Translations under genes and position numbers: made by a program
Assembly: GCA_963805505.1 (NCBI GenBank)
Contig: CAWDUP010000006.1
Coordinates: forward strand, 62,001-126,000
Length of the DNA: 64,000 nt
Reading direction: 5' to 3'
From: JANPBY01 sp963805505
Lineage (GTDB): Bacteria; Actinomycetota; Actinomycetes; DATJPE01
Part shown: piece by piece, positions 29,717 to 38,499 of the stretch
Layout: each line of letters begins with the position of its first letter
How positions within the stretch are numbered: the first letter of the stretch is position 1
Notes under the pieces: generated by a model
The model's database searches: none
What the model was told of the DNA's origin: nothing
The model's input: only the letters and a program-made list of their open reading frames with translations

Positions 29717-30670
29717 GTGACCGAAGCCACGACGGCCGTCGAGGCCACGAACCTCACGAAGTCGTACGGCTCCGCCCGCGGGATCGTCGACATCAACCTG
29801 ACGATCTCCAGCGGGCAGATCGTCGGGCTGGTCGGCGCCAACGGCGCGGGGAAGACCACCCTGATGCGCACGCTGCTCGACTTCATTCGTCCGACGTCGG
29901 GATCCTTGAGCGCCTTCGGGCTCGACAGCGTTCGCGACTCGGTCGCGCTCCGCAGACGTACCGCCTACCTGCCCGGCGAACTCACGTTACCGAGGCGGCT
30001 CAACGGGCATCAGGTTCTCGACCGCTACGCCTTCGCCCGACCCGAGCACGACGGCGCCAAGGCCCGCGAGCTTGCCGAGCGATTCGGCCTCGACCTGGGC
30101 CGCAAGGTCGGCGATCTGTCCAAAGGCAACAAGCAGAAGGTCGGACTGGTGCTCGCGTTCGCCTCGGGCGCTGATCTGCTGGTGCTCGACGAGCCCACGA
30201 GCGGCCTCGATCCGCTCATGCAGCGGGAGTTCCATGCCGTGGTTCGGGAACTGGCCGCGGACGGGCGCACAGTCCTGCTGTCCAGTCACGTCATGAGCGA
30301 GGTGGAGCACCTCGCAGAGTCGGTGGCACTCCTGCAGGACGGCCGGCTGGCGGCCTTCGACGACGTCGCCTCGATCAGGCAACGCGCACGCCGAAGCGGC
30401 CGGGTACGCGTACCGCCCGAGACGACAGACCAAGTGGCGCAAGGGCTGCGCCGGCTCGAGAACGTCGCCGATGTGGCGGCAGAGGCCAGGGACCTGGTCA
30501 CCTTCACGCACACGGGCTCGGCCGACCCCGTGATCAAGGCGCTGGCGGCATTCACCGTGGACTCCCTCGACCTCACTGAGGCAGACCTCGAGGACACCTT
30601 CTTCGCCTCCCGGCCGCGAGACGACTTCGGGCAGCCAGCCGAGGACGTCGACGGGGAGTCCGGCCGATGA
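29717..30670 (+). CDS. ABC transporter ATP-binding protein
   Basis: A 317-residue ATPase of the ABC-2/DrrA type. Walker A GANGAGKTT, signature LSKGNKQKV and Walker B DLLVLDEPTSGLD are intact. The C-terminal extension after about residue 230 is typical of antibiotic or lipid exporters. Translation likely starts at GTG 29717 rather than at earlier in-frame codons, because TACGTT lies six bases upstream. It overlaps the permease gene by four bases (ATGA), forming a two-gene exporter operon. Substrate unknown. Confidence 0.93.
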   Translation: MTEATTAVEATNLTKSYGSARGIVDINLTISSGQIVGLVGANGAGKTTLMRTLLDFIRPTSGSLSAFGLDSVRDSVALRRRTAYLPGELTLPRRLNGHQVLDRYAFARPEHDGAKARELAERFGLDLGRKVGDLSKGNKQKVGLVLAFASGADLLVLDEPTSGLDPLMQREFHAVVRELAADGRTVLLSSHVMSEVEHLAESVALLQDGRLAAFDDVASIRQRARRSGRVRVPPETTDQVAQGLRRLENVADVAAEARDLVTFTHTGSADPVIKALAAFTVDSLDLTEADLEDTFFASRPRDDFGQPAEDVDGESGR

Positions 30671-31455
30671 GTCTGCTCGTCAGCGAACTGAGGCTTCGGT
30701 GGGTGTCGGTAGTCACGTGGACCGTGGCGGTCGCGCTGCTGGTGCTGCTCATCGTGGGCATCTATCCAACGGTCAAGGACAACCCCGACCTGAACTCCAT
30801 CTACGAGGGCATGTCGGCCAGCGCTCAGGCGCTTCTGGGTGGTTCGGACCTCACCTCACCCGTCGGATACCTCAACACCCAGATGTTCGCCTTCTTCCTG
30901 CCGGCGGTCCTCCTCGTCTTCGGGATCTCCCGAGGTGCAGCCGCCATCGCCGGCGAGGAGGAGGACCGCACCCTCGACCTGCTGCTCGCTCAGCCGGTCA
31001 CGCGTACCGGCGCCTACCTGCAGAAGGCACTGTTCGTCGCAGTCGGCGTCCTGGCGCTGACGCTGGGCTCGTGGGTCCCGATCGTGGCGCTGAACAGCGT
31101 CGTCGGCCTCGACCTGCCGCTGTCCGCCGTCACTGCCGTATGCGTGCAGATGGGGCTGTTCGTGCTCGCGCTCGCGCTCGCCACCCAGGCGATCAGCGCG
31201 GCCACCGGACGGCGGATGTGGGGAACGGCCGCGGTCGGCGCGTACGCCTTCGTGTCCTACCTGGTCTACGGCCTGGCGGCGACCGTCAGCTGGCTCGAGC
31301 CGTTCAAACCGCTGACCCTGTGGCGTTGGTATCTCGACAACCAACCGCTGTCGACCGGGTTCGGCGGCGAGGAGATTCTCGTGCTGGCGCTCGTCTCCGT
31401 GGTTGCCGTCGCCCTCGGCGCCTACGCCTTCAACCGGCGCGACCTGCGCTCCTAG
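30667..31455 (+). CDS. ABC-2 type transporter permease
   Basis: A 262-residue membrane permease with about six hydrophobic spans. The first is VVTWTVAVALLVLLIVGIYP, and later ones include FFLPAVLLVFGISRGAAAIAGEE, where the cytoplasmic GEEE loop couples to the ATPase. It partners with the overlapping ATP-binding subunit. Likely exporter of a hydrophobic compound; nothing in the neighbourhood names the substrate. Confidence 0.9.
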   Translation: MSLLVSELRLRWVSVVTWTVAVALLVLLIVGIYPTVKDNPDLNSIYEGMSASAQALLGGSDLTSPVGYLNTQMFAFFLPAVLLVFGISRGAAAIAGEEEDRTLDLLLAQPVTRTGAYLQKALFVAVGVLALTLGSWVPIVALNSVVGLDLPLSAVTAVCVQMGLFVLALALATQAISAATGRRMWGTAAVGAYAFVSYLVYGLAATVSWLEPFKPLTLWRWYLDNQPLSTGFGGEEILVLALVSVVAVALGAYAFNRRDLRS

Positions 31456-31543
31456 CCGGCCGCTCCCCCGACCGTTCAGGAGCTGGCGGGCCGAAACCCC
31501 GGTTCGATCGCCCCGACGGCGTTCGATGAGGCAGGCTGAGCTC

Positions 31544-33022
31544 ATGGGCGAAGAGGTCGCGAGCAGGACGTTCACGCGCGAGGACCGCCAGCGCTACCGC
31601 GACAAGGTGCATCGCTGCCTGGATGTGTTCGCCCGAATGCTCGCCGAGTCCAGGTTCGACTTCGAGACGCCCAAGACCGGGATGGAGGTCGAGCTCAACC
31701 TCGTCGACAACCATGGCCAGCCGGCGCTGACCAACAGCGAGGTGCTCGAGCAGATCGACCACCCGCACTTCGTCCAGGAGCTCGGCCGCTTCAACCTGGA
31801 GATCAACGTCCCGCCTCGGAGCCTGGAGGGCGACGGGGCAGAGCGCTATGAGAGCGAGGTGCGCGAGCAGCTCAACAACGCCAACGACAAGGCGCAGGAG
31901 GTCGGCGCCAGCATGGTGATGGTTGGCATCCTGCCGACGCTCGGCCCCGACCACCTGACCCATGAAGCGATCAGCGCCAACCCTCGTTACTCCCTGCTCG
32001 ACGAGCAGATGCTGCTTGCCCGTGGTGAGGACCTGCACATCGACATCCGCGGTGGTCCGGAAAGTCTCGAGACCTACGCCGACTCCATCGCCCCCGAAGC
32101 GGCCTGCACGAGCGTGCAGTTCCACCTCCAGGTGAGTCCGGACGAGTTCGCCCAGACCTGGAATGCCGCGCAGGCGCTCGCATCGGTCCAGGTGGCCCTC
32201 GGGGCGAATGCTCCGTACTTCCTCGGTCGCGAGCTGTGGCGAGAAACCCGCATCGCCGTCTTCACCCAGGCCACAGACACCCGGCCGGCGGAGCTGAAGG
32301 CGCAAGGCGTACGTCCCCGCGTGTGGTTCGGCGAGCGCTGGATCACCAGCGTCTTCGACCTGTTCGAGGAGAACATCCGCTACTTCCAGGGACTCCTACC
32401 GGTGGTCGACGACGAGGAACCGCTGGAGGTCCTCGAGGCCGGCGGTACTCCGTCCCTGCAGGAGCTGCGTCTCCACAACGGCACCGTGTGGCGTTGGAAC
32501 CGCCCCGTCTACGACGTCGTCGACGACGTCCCTCACCTACGCGTGGAGAATCGCGTCCTCCCGGCAGGCCCGACCGTCGTGGACATCCTGGCGAACGGTG
32601 CTCTCTACTACGGCGCCGTACGCATGCTGGCCGAGCAGGATCGACCGGTCTGGACCCAGATGTCCTTCGCCGCAGCCGAAGAGAACTTCACCAACGCTGC
32701 CATCAAGGGGCTGGATGCCACGGTCTTCTGGCCGGGCGCCGGTGAAGTTCCGGTGACCGAGCTGGTGCTGCGGCGGCTGCTCCCGCTGGCCCATGAGGGC
32801 CTCAAGGCGTGGGGAGTCGACGACGCCATCCGCGAGCGGCTGCTCGGCGTCATCGAGGGGCGGTGCATCAGCGGGGCGAACGGCGCGACCTGGCAGGTCG
32901 ACTCGGTCCATCACCTCGAGGCGGCCGGCCACCAGCGCTGGGAGGCGCTGCGGCTGATGACGCAGGAGTACGCCGAGCGGATGCACTCCAACGAGCCTGC
33001 ACACACGTGGAAGCCCTTATGA
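31544..33022 (+). CDS. Glutamate-cysteine ligase family protein (GCS2-like)
   Basis: A 492-residue carboxylate-amine ligase of the GCS2 family. The N-terminal ATP-grasp-like core contains GMEVELNLVDN, ELGRFNLEINVPP and the VGILPTLGPDHLTH loop. Homologues make gamma-glutamyl bonds, glutamate-cysteine ligase being the best known, but some act in other pathways. Its stop overlaps the start of a P450 gene as ATGA, an unusual pairing that suggests a dedicated role in the P450 pathway. ATG 31544 is the best start; ATG 31526 is possible. Confidence 0.85.
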   Translation: MGEEVASRTFTREDRQRYRDKVHRCLDVFARMLAESRFDFETPKTGMEVELNLVDNHGQPALTNSEVLEQIDHPHFVQELGRFNLEINVPPRSLEGDGAERYESEVREQLNNANDKAQEVGASMVMVGILPTLGPDHLTHEAISANPRYSLLDEQMLLARGEDLHIDIRGGPESLETYADSIAPEAACTSVQFHLQVSPDEFAQTWNAAQALASVQVALGANAPYFLGRELWRETRIAVFTQATDTRPAELKAQGVRPRVWFGERWITSVFDLFEENIRYFQGLLPVVDDEEPLEVLEAGGTPSLQELRLHNGTVWRWNRPVYDVVDDVPHLRVENRVLPAGPTVVDILANGALYYGAVRMLAEQDRPVWTQMSFAAAEENFTNAAIKGLDATVFWPGAGEVPVTELVLRRLLPLAHEGLKAWGVDDAIRERLLGVIEGRCISGANGATWQVDSVHHLEAAGHQRWEALRLMTQEYAERMHSNEPAHTWKPL

Positions 33023-34197
33023 CCTTCCCGGCCGACGTCACCGTCGCCGACCTGGAACGGGACCCCTACCCGATCTACCAGCGGCTACGTGCCGAGGCGC
33101 CAGTCTGCTACGTCCCGGCCGTCGACACCTGGTTCGTGACGCGCTACGCCGACGTGCAGCACGTGGCCGAGCGGGCCGACGAGTTCCCGGCAGCTGCCAC
33201 CGACAACCCCGTCGACATCACCTTCGGCACCCCGACCCTGATCACCACCGAGGGCGAGGTCCATCACGAGCTGAGACGGGCCTTCGACCCGAACTTCCGC
33301 CCACGCCGGGTCAACGACTACATCGAAGACCTGGTGAGACCTCTCGCCGACCGGTTCATCAGCGACCTGGCCGGTCGCGACCGGGCCGAGCTGATGGCGG
33401 ACTACTTCGAACCGATCTCGGTCCTCAGCCTGGCGTCGGTCCTCGGGCTCGGCGACCAGGACGTGCCGACGCTGCGCCGCTGGTTCAGGGGCATGAACCT
33501 CGGCGTGACCAACTTCGAGCGGAACCCGGCCAAGCAGGCCCAGGCCGACGAGGTGATCGCTGAGATCGACGACGTGGTCATCCCGCGGATGGAGCGGCTC
33601 CGGACCGAGCCGGATGATTCGACGATGTCGCACCTGCTGCACACCAGCCGTCCCGCAGGTGAACCCCGACCGATCGAGGAGGTTCTGCCGTCCCTCAAGG
33701 TCGCCCTGCTCGGCGGGATGCAGGAGCCCGGGCACGCCGCCGGCACGGTCCTGGTCGGGCTGTTCGGGGAGCCCGCTCAGCTGGCCGACGTCCGCGACGA
33801 CCCGGTGACGCTCGTTCCTGCTGCCCTCGAGGAGGGTCTGCGGTGGGTGGCGCCGATCGGTACCCAGGTGCGGACAGCGGCAGCCGACGTACCGCTGGGC
33901 GGCACGGTCGTCCCGGAAGGGGCCACCGTGTCGGCGGTCCTCGCCTCGGCCAACCGCGACGAGTCGGTGTTCGCTGACGGTGACCGGTTCGACCTCACGA
34001 GAGCCAACCGCGAACAGGCGGCATTCGGGTTCGGGAAGCACTTCTGCTCCGGGCACGCTTTCGCCCGCCAGCAGATGCGGATCGCGCTGGAGGTGCTGTT
34101 CGCCGCTCACCCGCAGGTGCGGCCGGACCCCGAGCGGCCGTGGCACCTGCGTGGTTGGGAGTTCCGCGCCCCAGCCGAGCTGCCCGTGCTGCTCTGA
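33019..34197 (+). CDS. Cytochrome P450, GcoA-like (CYP255-type)
   Basis: A 392-residue soluble P450. Heme ligand Cys343 lies in FGFGKHFCSG and the EEGLR helix-K motif is present. The I-helix reads LLGGMQEPGHAAG (residues 230-242) instead of the usual acid-Thr pair, as in GcoA, the guaiacol O-demethylase. The preceding LVGLFGEPAQLADV also resembles GcoA. The partner reductase GcoB is absent; redox supply could come from the fused reductase next door. Translation is coupled to the upstream ligase gene. Confidence 0.86.
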   Translation: MTFPADVTVADLERDPYPIYQRLRAEAPVCYVPAVDTWFVTRYADVQHVAERADEFPAAATDNPVDITFGTPTLITTEGEVHHELRRAFDPNFRPRRVNDYIEDLVRPLADRFISDLAGRDRAELMADYFEPISVLSLASVLGLGDQDVPTLRRWFRGMNLGVTNFERNPAKQAQADEVIAEIDDVVIPRMERLRTEPDDSTMSHLLHTSRPAGEPRPIEEVLPSLKVALLGGMQEPGHAAGTVLVGLFGEPAQLADVRDDPVTLVPAALEEGLRWVAPIGTQVRTAAADVPLGGTVVPEGATVSAVLASANRDESVFADGDRFDLTRANREQAAFGFGKHFCSGHAFARQQMRIALEVLFAAHPQVRPDPERPWHLRGWEFRAPAELPVLL

Positions 34198-34210
34198 GCG
34201 CTCGTCCCCC

Positions 34211-34240
34211 TTGACGCTTTCGAACTCCGGCCCCTAGCAT
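34211..34240 (+). promoter_or_regulatory. Sigma-70 promoter of the P450-fusion operon
   Basis: TTGACG at 34211-34216 and TAGCAT at 34235-34240, 18 bases apart. The operator palindrome begins four bases after the -10, over the expected transcription start. Confidence 0.6.
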
Positions 34241-34243
34241 CCC

Positions 34244-34257
34244 GTTTGGATCCAAAC
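34244..34257. promoter_or_regulatory. Regulon operator, site 1
   Basis: GTTTGGATCCAAAC, a perfect palindrome (16 bases counting flanking C and G). It matches the shared GTTYGG-NN-CCRAAC pattern seen at four other promoters of this cluster and sits at the transcription start of the P450-fusion operon. Confidence 0.75.
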
Positions 34258-34297
34258 GAAATGTCGGACCGGCCGGTACGTCTCCGGAGGGAGCCCC

Positions 34298-36550
34298 ATG
34301 CAGCCCACCCCAGTCCCCCTGGATCAGGTCGATCTCGCTGATCTCGACGCCTTCGAGCACGGCGACGTGTGGGGCATGTTCGACACCCTGCGCCGCGAGG
34401 ACCCGGTCCACTGGACCGAGGAGCACGACGGCGGGTCTGGCTTTTGGGCGATCACCCGCTACGACGACATCGAGCTGGTGGACAAGGAGACAGAGTCCTT
34501 CACCTCCACGAAGTTCACCAACCTCGAGGAGCCTCCGGAGGAGTTCCAGGAGCTGCGCCGCTCCATCCTCGAGTCCGACGGCCCCCGTCACCTGGCGCTG
34601 CGCAAGCTGCTCATGCGTGACTTCTCGGTCGCGCAGCTTCGGCGCTACGAGGACTTCCTGCGAGGACTGGCTGCACTCACCGTCGACACGGCGCTGCAAC
34701 AGCAGGACATGGACTTCGTCGATGCCATTGCGGCTGACTTCCCGATCCAGGTGCTGGCCCGGCTGTTGGACACGCCTGACGAGATGACCCCGAAGCTGAT
34801 CTCCTGGGGCAACGAGATCGTCGGTTTCTCCGACCCCGAGTTCGCTCGCGTGCTGGTCAACTCCGAGGAGGCGGAGAAGTATCGCCACCTGCCGTTCAGC
34901 TCGCCGGTCTCCTTGGAGATCTTCGAGTACGGCCGCCAGCTGGCCGCCGAGCGCCGCGGCGGCGACGGCGACGATCTCGTGAGCAAGCTGGTGAACCGGC
35001 TGCCCGAGGACGGAATCCCGCTGTCCCCCGAGCACTTCGACAACTACTTCTTGCTGCTCGTGGTCGCCGGCAACGAGACCACTCGGCAAGCGATCAGCCA
35101 CTCCCTGAAGGCCTTCATCGACAACCCGGATCAGATGAAGTGGTTCCTGGAGAACCCCGACAAGTCTCAGTCCGCCGTCGAGGAGCTGTTGCGCTTCGCC
35201 TCACCCGTCTACCACTTCAGGCGCACCGCAACGAGGGACATCGAGCTGCACGGCAAGAAGATCAAGGAGGGCGACAAGGTCGTCATGTGGTTCGCCTCGG
35301 GCAACCGGGACGAGACGAAATTCGAGGACCCCTACCGCCTGGACCTGTCCCGGTTCCCGAACGATCACATGACGTTCGGCAAGGGCCCGCACAGCTGCAT
35401 GGGCGCCAACCTGGCTCGGATGGAGATCCGGATCATCTTCGAGACCCTGCTCCCGCGGATCGCCGAGATCCACGTCAACGGCCCGATAGACCGGGTACGC
35501 AGCAATTTCGTGAACGGCATCAAGCGGTTCCCGGTGCACATCGAGTCCAGGTCCCCTGCCCGTGTCGACGACCGGCCCGCCGCCGCCAAGACAACGGTCC
35601 GGGAGCACGAGGGCGACCTCGTGGTCGAGTCGGCCACCCCGGTGGCCGAGGACGTCGTCGCGCTCACCTTGGTGGATCCCGACGGTGACTCGCTCCCCCC
35701 GTGGACCCCTGGGGCACACGTCGACCTGTTGCTCGAGAACAACCTGATCAGGCAGTACTCCCTGTGCGGCCGGCCCTCGGACAGCCGCACGATACGGATC
35801 GGTGTCCTGCGCGCTCCGGACTCGCGAGGCGGGTCGACGTTCGTCCATGACCGGCTGAGGGAGGGCGCGACGGTCCGGGTCCGAGGTCCCCGCAATCACT
35901 TCCTGCTGGTGGGAGCTCCTCGCTACATCTTCATCGCCGGAGGCATCGGCATCACGCCGCTGCTGCCGATGATCGCCGAGGCGGAGGCGAGCGGCGCTGA
36001 CTGGCACTTGTACTACGGCGGGCGCAGCAGATCCTCGATGGGATTCCTCGACGAGCTCGCGCCGTACGGTGACAAGGTCACACTGGTCCCGCAGGACGAG
36101 GCGGGCATGCTCGACCTGGCCACCATCCTGGGCGAACCTCGAGACGACACCTTGGTCTACTGCTGCGGCCCGGAGGGGCTTCTGGGTGCTGTCGAAGGAC
36201 TCTGCGCCTCGGCGTGGCCGGCGGGCGCGCTGCATGTCGAACGGTTCGCGGCTAAGGAAATCACTGCGCCCGAAGGCGGCGAGCGAGCCTTCGAGCTGGA
36301 GCTGGCCCGCACCGGCCTGACCCTCACCGTGCCGCCCGACAGGTCGGTTTTCGACGTGATCGAGGATGCCGGGGTCTCGGTGCTGGGTTCCTGCAAGGAG
36401 GGCATCTGCGGAACCTGCGAGCAGGTGGTGCTGAGCGGGGACGTCGACCATCGCGACTCGGTGCTCAGCGCCACCGAGCAGGCTGCCAACGACGCCATGA
36501 TGGTGTGCGTCTCCCGGTGTCGGTCAGACCGGCTCACCCTGGACCTCTAG
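34298..36550 (+). CDS. Self-sufficient cytochrome P450 fused to a reductase and ferredoxin
   Basis: A 750-residue fusion. Residues 1-410 are a P450: I-helix AGNETT (A257-T262), helix-K EELLR and heme loop FGKGPHSCMG (Cys367). Residues 430-640 form an FMN-type phthalate-dioxygenase-reductase module with RQYSLCGRP (flavin) and IAGGIGITPLLPMI (NADH). Residues 660-750 carry a plant-type 2Fe-2S ferredoxin with Cys699, 704, 707 and 737. The domain order is that of class VII (CYP116B-like) enzymes, but the P450 half looks different from CYP116B. It starts after GGAGGGAGCCCC. A Rieske-type gene follows eight bases later. Confidence 0.93.
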   Translation: MQPTPVPLDQVDLADLDAFEHGDVWGMFDTLRREDPVHWTEEHDGGSGFWAITRYDDIELVDKETESFTSTKFTNLEEPPEEFQELRRSILESDGPRHLALRKLLMRDFSVAQLRRYEDFLRGLAALTVDTALQQQDMDFVDAIAADFPIQVLARLLDTPDEMTPKLISWGNEIVGFSDPEFARVLVNSEEAEKYRHLPFSSPVSLEIFEYGRQLAAERRGGDGDDLVSKLVNRLPEDGIPLSPEHFDNYFLLLVVAGNETTRQAISHSLKAFIDNPDQMKWFLENPDKSQSAVEELLRFASPVYHFRRTATRDIELHGKKIKEGDKVVMWFASGNRDETKFEDPYRLDLSRFPNDHMTFGKGPHSCMGANLARMEIRIIFETLLPRIAEIHVNGPIDRVRSNFVNGIKRFPVHIESRSPARVDDRPAAAKTTVREHEGDLVVESATPVAEDVVALTLVDPDGDSLPPWTPGAHVDLLLENNLIRQYSLCGRPSDSRTIRIGVLRAPDSRGGSTFVHDRLREGATVRVRGPRNHFLLVGAPRYIFIAGGIGITPLLPMIAEAEASGADWHLYYGGRSRSSMGFLDELAPYGDKVTLVPQDEAGMLDLATILGEPRDDTLVYCCGPEGLLGAVEGLCASAWPAGALHVERFAAKEITAPEGGERAFELELARTGLTLTVPPDRSVFDVIEDAGVSVLGSCKEGICGTCEQVVLSGDVDHRDSVLSATEQAANDAMMVCVSRCRSDRLTLDL

Positions 36551-36558
36551 GAGTCACG

Positions 36559-37629
36559 ATGAGCAACCACCAAGGCGCGGGGCCGGGGACAGAGGTCATG
36601 CCGACCGACTGCTGGTATGCCGTCGCACCGAGCACGGCCATCGGTCGCGAGCTGACCGGCATCCGAGCGCTGGATCGTCCGGTGCTCCTCTACCGCACCC
36701 TTGATGGCCAGGCAGTGGCCCTCGAAGACCGCTGCGCGCACCGCGCCTACCCGCTCAGCTCGGGCGCCCTCGTGGGCGACGACGTCCGATGCGGCCTGTG
36801 CGGCTTCGTCTACGGCACCGACGGTCAGTGCGTGTCCGTACCCACACAGCCGCGAGTCCCGTTCGGAGCACACGTCACGTCCTACCCGGTCCAAGAAGCT
36901 GACGGCATCACCTGGGTCTGGTTCGGCGAGCCCGGACGTTCGCGCCTGCACCGGGTGCCCGAGCTTCCCTGGTTGGCCGACCCCACCTGGGCCACCGTCG
37001 GCGGCGAGAGCGTCACGGACGCCAACTATCTTCTGCTGCACGAGAGCTTTGCCGACGTCACCCAGATCCCCTTCGTGGCGCCCGAGATCGCGCCATCGGT
37101 GCTCGGCTCAGAGCCTCCCCCGTTGGACGTTGTGGTGACCGAGACCACCGTGGCTCTGCACCGCGAATACCCCGCGGCGCCGCTGCCGGAATGGCAGGCC
37201 CAGATGCTCGAGATCGACGCGGGGGTCGAGTTCAGAACCTCCCACGACGGATTCTTCCTCTCGCCGGCGGTCTGGGTGGATCACTGGGACGTGCGCAGCG
37301 AGCAAGGCGAGACCGCACGGATGCGATTCACCCATCTGGTGACGCCCGTCGGCCCACGTCGTAGCCGCGTCCTGTGGCGGGTCAGTCGCGACTTCGCTCC
37401 TGCCGACACCGAGGCCGGATCTACCCTCACGTCCATGTTCGAGCCCTACTACGAAAGGGTCGTCGCAGCCATGGAGACCGCGCAGGCGGTGCTCGACCTC
37501 GACGGGCCAGGGCCGGAGATCAACGTGAGCTCTGACGTCGCGGCGCTGAAGGTGCGCGAGATCGTCGCCGCACTGATCGCCGAGGAAGCCCCACTCACCC
37601 TGCCCGCGCGGGTCGGGGCCGGAGTCTGA
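36559..37629 (+). CDS. Rieske-type oxygenase homologue with substituted iron ligands
   Basis: A 356-residue protein similar to VanA/TsaM-like oxygenase alpha subunits. The Rieske loop has Cys59, His61 and Cys78, but the fourth ligand position is Cys81 (CGLCGF) where histidine is expected. The catalytic iron motif D-x2-H-x4-H is DVTQIPFVA: Gln169 and Ala174 replace both histidines. It should therefore not form the normal mononuclear iron site. It may be a pseudo-enzyme, an electron-transfer protein or a regulatory partner. AGGAG precedes the ATG. It lies in the P450 operon. Confidence 0.85.
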   Translation: MSNHQGAGPGTEVMPTDCWYAVAPSTAIGRELTGIRALDRPVLLYRTLDGQAVALEDRCAHRAYPLSSGALVGDDVRCGLCGFVYGTDGQCVSVPTQPRVPFGAHVTSYPVQEADGITWVWFGEPGRSRLHRVPELPWLADPTWATVGGESVTDANYLLLHESFADVTQIPFVAPEIAPSVLGSEPPPLDVVVTETTVALHREYPAAPLPEWQAQMLEIDAGVEFRTSHDGFFLSPAVWVDHWDVRSEQGETARMRFTHLVTPVGPRRSRVLWRVSRDFAPADTEAGSTLTSMFEPYYERVVAAMETAQAVLDLDGPGPEINVSSDVAALKVREIVAALIAEEAPLTLPARVGAGV

Positions 37630-37676
37630 CCGCACCAGGCCGCTTGCCGCCGTACGACCGACGAGGAGATGGATCC

Positions 37677-38477
37677 GTGCCGGAGCTGAAGGGCTTTGCC
37701 CCACCGTTCACCACGAGCGGCCGAAGTGCGCTGATCCCGGACCCTCCGTGGTTCTACAGCGGTGATCTGCTGACCGTGGAGTATCGGACCGACACGGACA
37801 AGGTCCGGGCGATCCTTCCCGAGGACGTCGACCTCGCAGAGGAGGACCCCGGCGCGGTCGCGTTCATCTGGGCGGACTGGCAATCCTGCTCCACCGGTGG
37901 CCCGGAGCTGCTCGATCCAGCGCGCTCGCAGTACAAGGAGGCCTTCGCGGTCGTGCGCTGCCGCTACGAGGGCGTCACCTATTCGCGGTGCGTGCTCATC
38001 TGGGTGACCACCGATTTCGCGATCGCCCGTGGGCTGCACCAGGGATACCCCAAGAAGCTCGGCTCGATCCATCAGACCCGACCGATGCCCTACGGCCAGG
38101 GCGCCCCGCGGATCGCCGCCGGCGGACGATTCGGGGCGACGCTTGCGGCGTATGACCATCGGCTGGCCGAAGCGGTCGTGACGCTGACCGAACCGAGTGA
38201 GACCAACGGTTTCGTCAACTCCCTGCCGATGCTCCACCACCGACAGGTCCGGCCGATCGAGCGCGGCGCGCCGGGATGGGCCTTGGACGAGGTCCTCACG
38301 ATGAGCGGCGTCGGCTTCGAGCACGGTCCTGCCTGGAAGGCGGATGCGACGCTTCGCCTGTTCGACTCACCGTGGGACGACCCGGCCAGCACCCTGCCCG
38401 TTCGGGAGATCCTCAGCGGCTACTACATGCAGGTCGGGACCAGCTGGGACGGCGGAACGACGCTCGCCCATCGATGA
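37677..38477 (+). CDS. Acetoacetate decarboxylase family protein
   Basis: A 266-residue protein of the acetoacetate decarboxylase superfamily. The active-site segment GLHQGYPKKLGSI holds the paired lysines; the second forms the Schiff base in ADC. Relatives also act as aldolase-dehydratases or decarboxylases of other beta-keto acids. In this operon it may handle a ring-cleavage or side-chain product. GTG 37677 follows GAGGAG. It converges with the ligase gene, 22 bases away. Confidence 0.88.
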   Translation: MPELKGFAPPFTTSGRSALIPDPPWFYSGDLLTVEYRTDTDKVRAILPEDVDLAEEDPGAVAFIWADWQSCSTGGPELLDPARSQYKEAFAVVRCRYEGVTYSRCVLIWVTTDFAIARGLHQGYPKKLGSIHQTRPMPYGQGAPRIAAGGRFGATLAAYDHRLAEAVVTLTEPSETNGFVNSLPMLHHRQVRPIERGAPGWALDEVLTMSGVGFEHGPAWKADATLRLFDSPWDDPASTLPVREILSGYYMQVGTSWDGGTTLAHR

Positions 38478-38499
38478 GGCCTTAGAGCCGAAGGCGCGC

